15,611 bases of DNA, taken from contig CAJXPH010000038.1 in the NCBI GenBank assembly GCA_913057765.1, forward strand, positions 1 through 15,611, given 5' to 3'. The translations under genes and the position numbers were made by a program. The number at the start of each line of letters is the position of its first letter. Positions within the stretch are counted from its first letter, which is position 1. Of this stretch, positions 14,162-15,611 are shown one piece after another. The notes under the pieces are model-generated. The model was not told the DNA's origin and did no database searches. It was given only the letters and a program-made list of their open reading frames with translations. This stretch comes from an uncultured Campylobacteraceae bacterium. GTDB taxonomy: Bacteria; Campylobacterota; Campylobacteria; Campylobacterales; Arcobacteraceae.

Positions 14162-15296
14162 CTTTCTCTTTTACCCATCCAATAAATTTGTTGTCATTTC
14201 CAAACATAATTTTTACAAAATCATTTTTTCTTTTCATATCTTCTACAACTAATTCGTTTTTTGTTTTTTGAAAAATAGTTGAGTTTTTTGTTGGTAAAAT
14301 ATAAATAACACTATTTGCTTTTAATTTAACAGTCTTATTTGGCATTGTAAATAGTATGAAAACTATAGCTACAATTAAAAAAAGTATTAAAAATATGTAT
14401 TTTCTTTTCCAAATATAAAGTATTAATAAAAGAAGAGCAAAAACACCAACTGCAATCTTTTTATAAAATTCGAAGCTCGAATTATTTGGATTTAAATCAG
14501 TTTGAGTACTCACTAATTCTTCATCTAAAGTTATTGGGAGAACTATTTTTTCAAATTTGTTATCTGTAGTATTATAATAGTTAAAAACTATTGATTTTTT
14601 ATGTATCGGAATAACTAGATAATATATTACATGTTGAGTAGGATATGTATCTTCAATAAGAGTAATCCCTTGTTCTTCAATACCTTTAAGGTAAAAGTCT
14701 TCAAGGTTTGAATGACTTGACTCAATATCTATTATTGTTAAAGCTTGTTTATTAGTGTATTGTTTAGTTTTTGAAACGACTATCTTAAAATCTTTTGCTA
14801 TTACATTTGTAAATCTATCATCACTTTTTGCAATTTCAGAAAATGTAATATCAAGACCAGATACTCTTCTGGCTTCAATTAAAGTTTTACCTTTATAAAG
14901 TCTAACTTCTATAGTTGGCATTCGAAATTTACTTTCATATGCTTTAAAATAAAATTTATTTGTATAAGTATTTGTAGTATTACTAGATTTTTTCCATTTT
15001 TCTTTTGGGTTCAATGGAATCATATTTTTTCCATTTACAAATCTAGTTTGAATATAATCATAATTTTTTCTTGTAATTAAAGCTTTCACTTCAATTTCAA
15101 ATCTTTGATTTTTATAGATATGTTTGGGATAATTTATATATGATAAATATAAATTCTTTGACCCAACATATCTTTTTACTGGACTAGCAGTTTGTTTATT
15201 TATTGGTGTACCAAAAGCGGAACTCTCTTTATTTACAAATTCATTTGCAAGTAAAAAGTTTGCTAAAAATAAAAAAATTACTAATAGTTTTTTCAC
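14145..15296 (-). CDS. Membrane-anchored periplasmic protein with C-terminal SH3b-like domain
   Basis: I do not recognise a named family. The 383 residues show a signal peptide-like N terminus (1-18, ending LLANEF), a mainly beta-rich region (about 45-260), and two adjacent hydrophobic helices (about 281-296 and 300-317) joined by a KRK turn. The C-terminal domain (about 320-383) resembles bacterial SH3 (SH3b), with LKANSVIYILPT early and GWVKEKDV at the end. By the positive-inside rule the KRK turn is cytoplasmic, so both soluble parts would face the periplasm. SH3b domains usually bind cell-wall peptides. The start is GTG, overlapping the purQ stop (TAGTG), with AAAAGGA about 10 nt upstream; the signal peptide begins there, which supports it. 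Confidence 0.82.
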   Translation of the reverse strand: MKKLLVIFLFLANFLLANEFVNKESSAFGTPINKQTASPVKRYVGSKNLYLSYINYPKHIYKNQRFEIEVKALITRKNYDYIQTRFVNGKNMIPLNPKEKWKKSSNTTNTYTNKFYFKAYESKFRMPTIEVRLYKGKTLIEARRVSGLDITFSEIAKSDDRFTNVIAKDFKIVVSKTKQYTNKQALTIIDIESSHSNLEDFYLKGIEEQGITLIEDTYPTQHVIYYLVIPIHKKSIVFNYYNTTDNKFEKIVLPITLDEELVSTQTDLNPNNSSFEFYKKIAVGVFALLLLILYIWKRKYIFLILFLIVAIVFILFTMPNKTVKLKANSVIYILPTKNSTIFQKTKNELVVEDMKRKNDFVKIMFGNDNKFIGWVKEKDVIKN

Positions 15297-15565
15297 TATT
15301 TTAAAAATCCTTTTAACATAATAACACCATCATCACATCCTAGAAGATCTTCCATAGCACGTTCAGGGTGAGGCATAAGTCCAAATATATTTTTCTCTTT
15401 ATTACAAATACCTGCAATATTAGAAACAGAACCATTTAAGTTTTCTTCTTTTCCATTTTCGTCACAATATCTTAAAATGATTTGTCCATTTTCTTCTAAA
15501 TCTTTTAATCCATCATTATCAATAAAATAGTTACCATCATGATGAGCAACAGGAATATTTAATAC
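15296..15565 (-). CDS. purQ: FGAM synthase glutaminase subunit PurQ (C-terminal part)
   Basis: PurQ supplies ammonia from glutamine to PurL for formylglycinamidine ribonucleotide synthesis in the purine pathway. Only the last 89 residues are present, about 40% of the usual 220 or so. They contain IPVAHHDGNY and the class I amidotransferase triad end GLMPHPERA (His66 and Glu68 of the fragment). The nucleophile Cys lies in the missing N-terminal part. The open frame seems to continue into the adapter as MYKRQ, a well-known false start from Nextera sequence; genomic coding stops at 15565. Its TAG overlaps the GTG of the SH3b gene. Confidence 0.93.
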   Translation of the reverse strand, partial: VLNIPVAHHDGNYFIDNDGLKDLEENGQIILRYCDENGKEENLNGSVSNIAGICNKEKNIFGLMPHPERAMEDLLGCDDGVIMLKGFLK

Positions 15566-15611
15566 CTGTCTCTTATACACATCTCCGAGCCCACGAGACC
15601 AGAGAGGATCT
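15566..15611 (+). other. Nextera adapter and i7 index (non-genomic)
   Basis: Bases 15566-15599 are the reverse complement of the Nextera Read-2 adapter, starting with CTGTCTCTTATACACATCT. Bases 15600-15607 (CAGAGAGG) are the i7 index, and ATCT begins the P7 sequence. The same index appears at the left end, as expected if forward reads ran through short inserts outward at both contig ends. It should be trimmed. Confidence 0.98.

Noticed and set aside
15566..15580. PurQ start with the sequence MYKRQ
   Set aside because: It is translated from the adapter. The genuine frame begins at 15565 as a truncated gene.
1..15611. Terminal inverted repeats with a Tn5-like end, suggesting a mobile element
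   Set aside because: The repeats are Nextera adapter plus i7 index and P7 bases, not genomic DNA, and no transposase gene is present.

Overview
The window is AT-rich DNA (roughly 30% GC by eye) from a member of the Campylobacterota, most likely an Arcobacter-like genus. Two gene strings support this: fabI-tpiA-pgk-gap with divergent nadD-rsfS, and lysA-HAD-pheA-hisC. As I recall them, both match blocks of Campylobacter jejuni (Cj1400c-Cj1405 and Cj0314-Cj0317). The FabI, ArgS and PheA sequences also have an epsilon-type character. All genes are housekeeping genes, and no phage, transposon, CRISPR, rRNA or tRNA gene was seen.

The outer 47 and 46 bases are not genomic. They are Illumina Nextera adapter plus an i7 index, in inverted orientation at the two ends. 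The biological insert is 48-15565 at most, and a perfect 31-base snap-back at 48-78 may also be an artefact.

Layout from left to right: (1) A minus-strand operon lysA > HAD phosphatase-like > pheA > hisC > dxs (lysine, phenylalanine/tyrosine, histidine, isoprenoid precursors) occupies 79-6091. Its genes overlap or nearly touch. (2) A gene-free stretch of about 200 bases (6092-6298) holds a very long imperfect hairpin, 6169-6299. (3) A minus-strand operon gap > pgk > tpiA > fabI (lower glycolysis/gluconeogenesis and fatty-acid elongation) covers 6299-10049. (4) A divergent plus-strand pair nadD > rsfS (NAD synthesis, ribosome silencing) covers 10139-11013. It ends in a perfect 34-bp palindromic terminator shared with the convergent transcription unit. 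(5) A minus-strand unit tatA > argS > a 42-residue membrane miniprotein, which I found by reading the sequence after argS, covers 11044-13001. (6) A minus-strand unit purQ (truncated) > membrane-anchored SH3b protein > plsC > crcB/fluC covers 13096-15565, with every junction overlapping.

Points most worth a second look: the 131-nt hairpin between fabI and lysA, in which all nine opposed mismatches are purine-purine on the plus strand; the miniprotein that starts on the argS stop codon and ends in the shared terminator; a Shine-Dalgarno-sequestering stem before tatA placed so that only read-through mRNA can form it; the loss of the fliF-fliG-fliH block normally found between hisC and dxs; and active-site or effector-motif changes in the HAD protein (Asp+2 to Gln) and in the PheA ACT domain (ESRP to KSHI).
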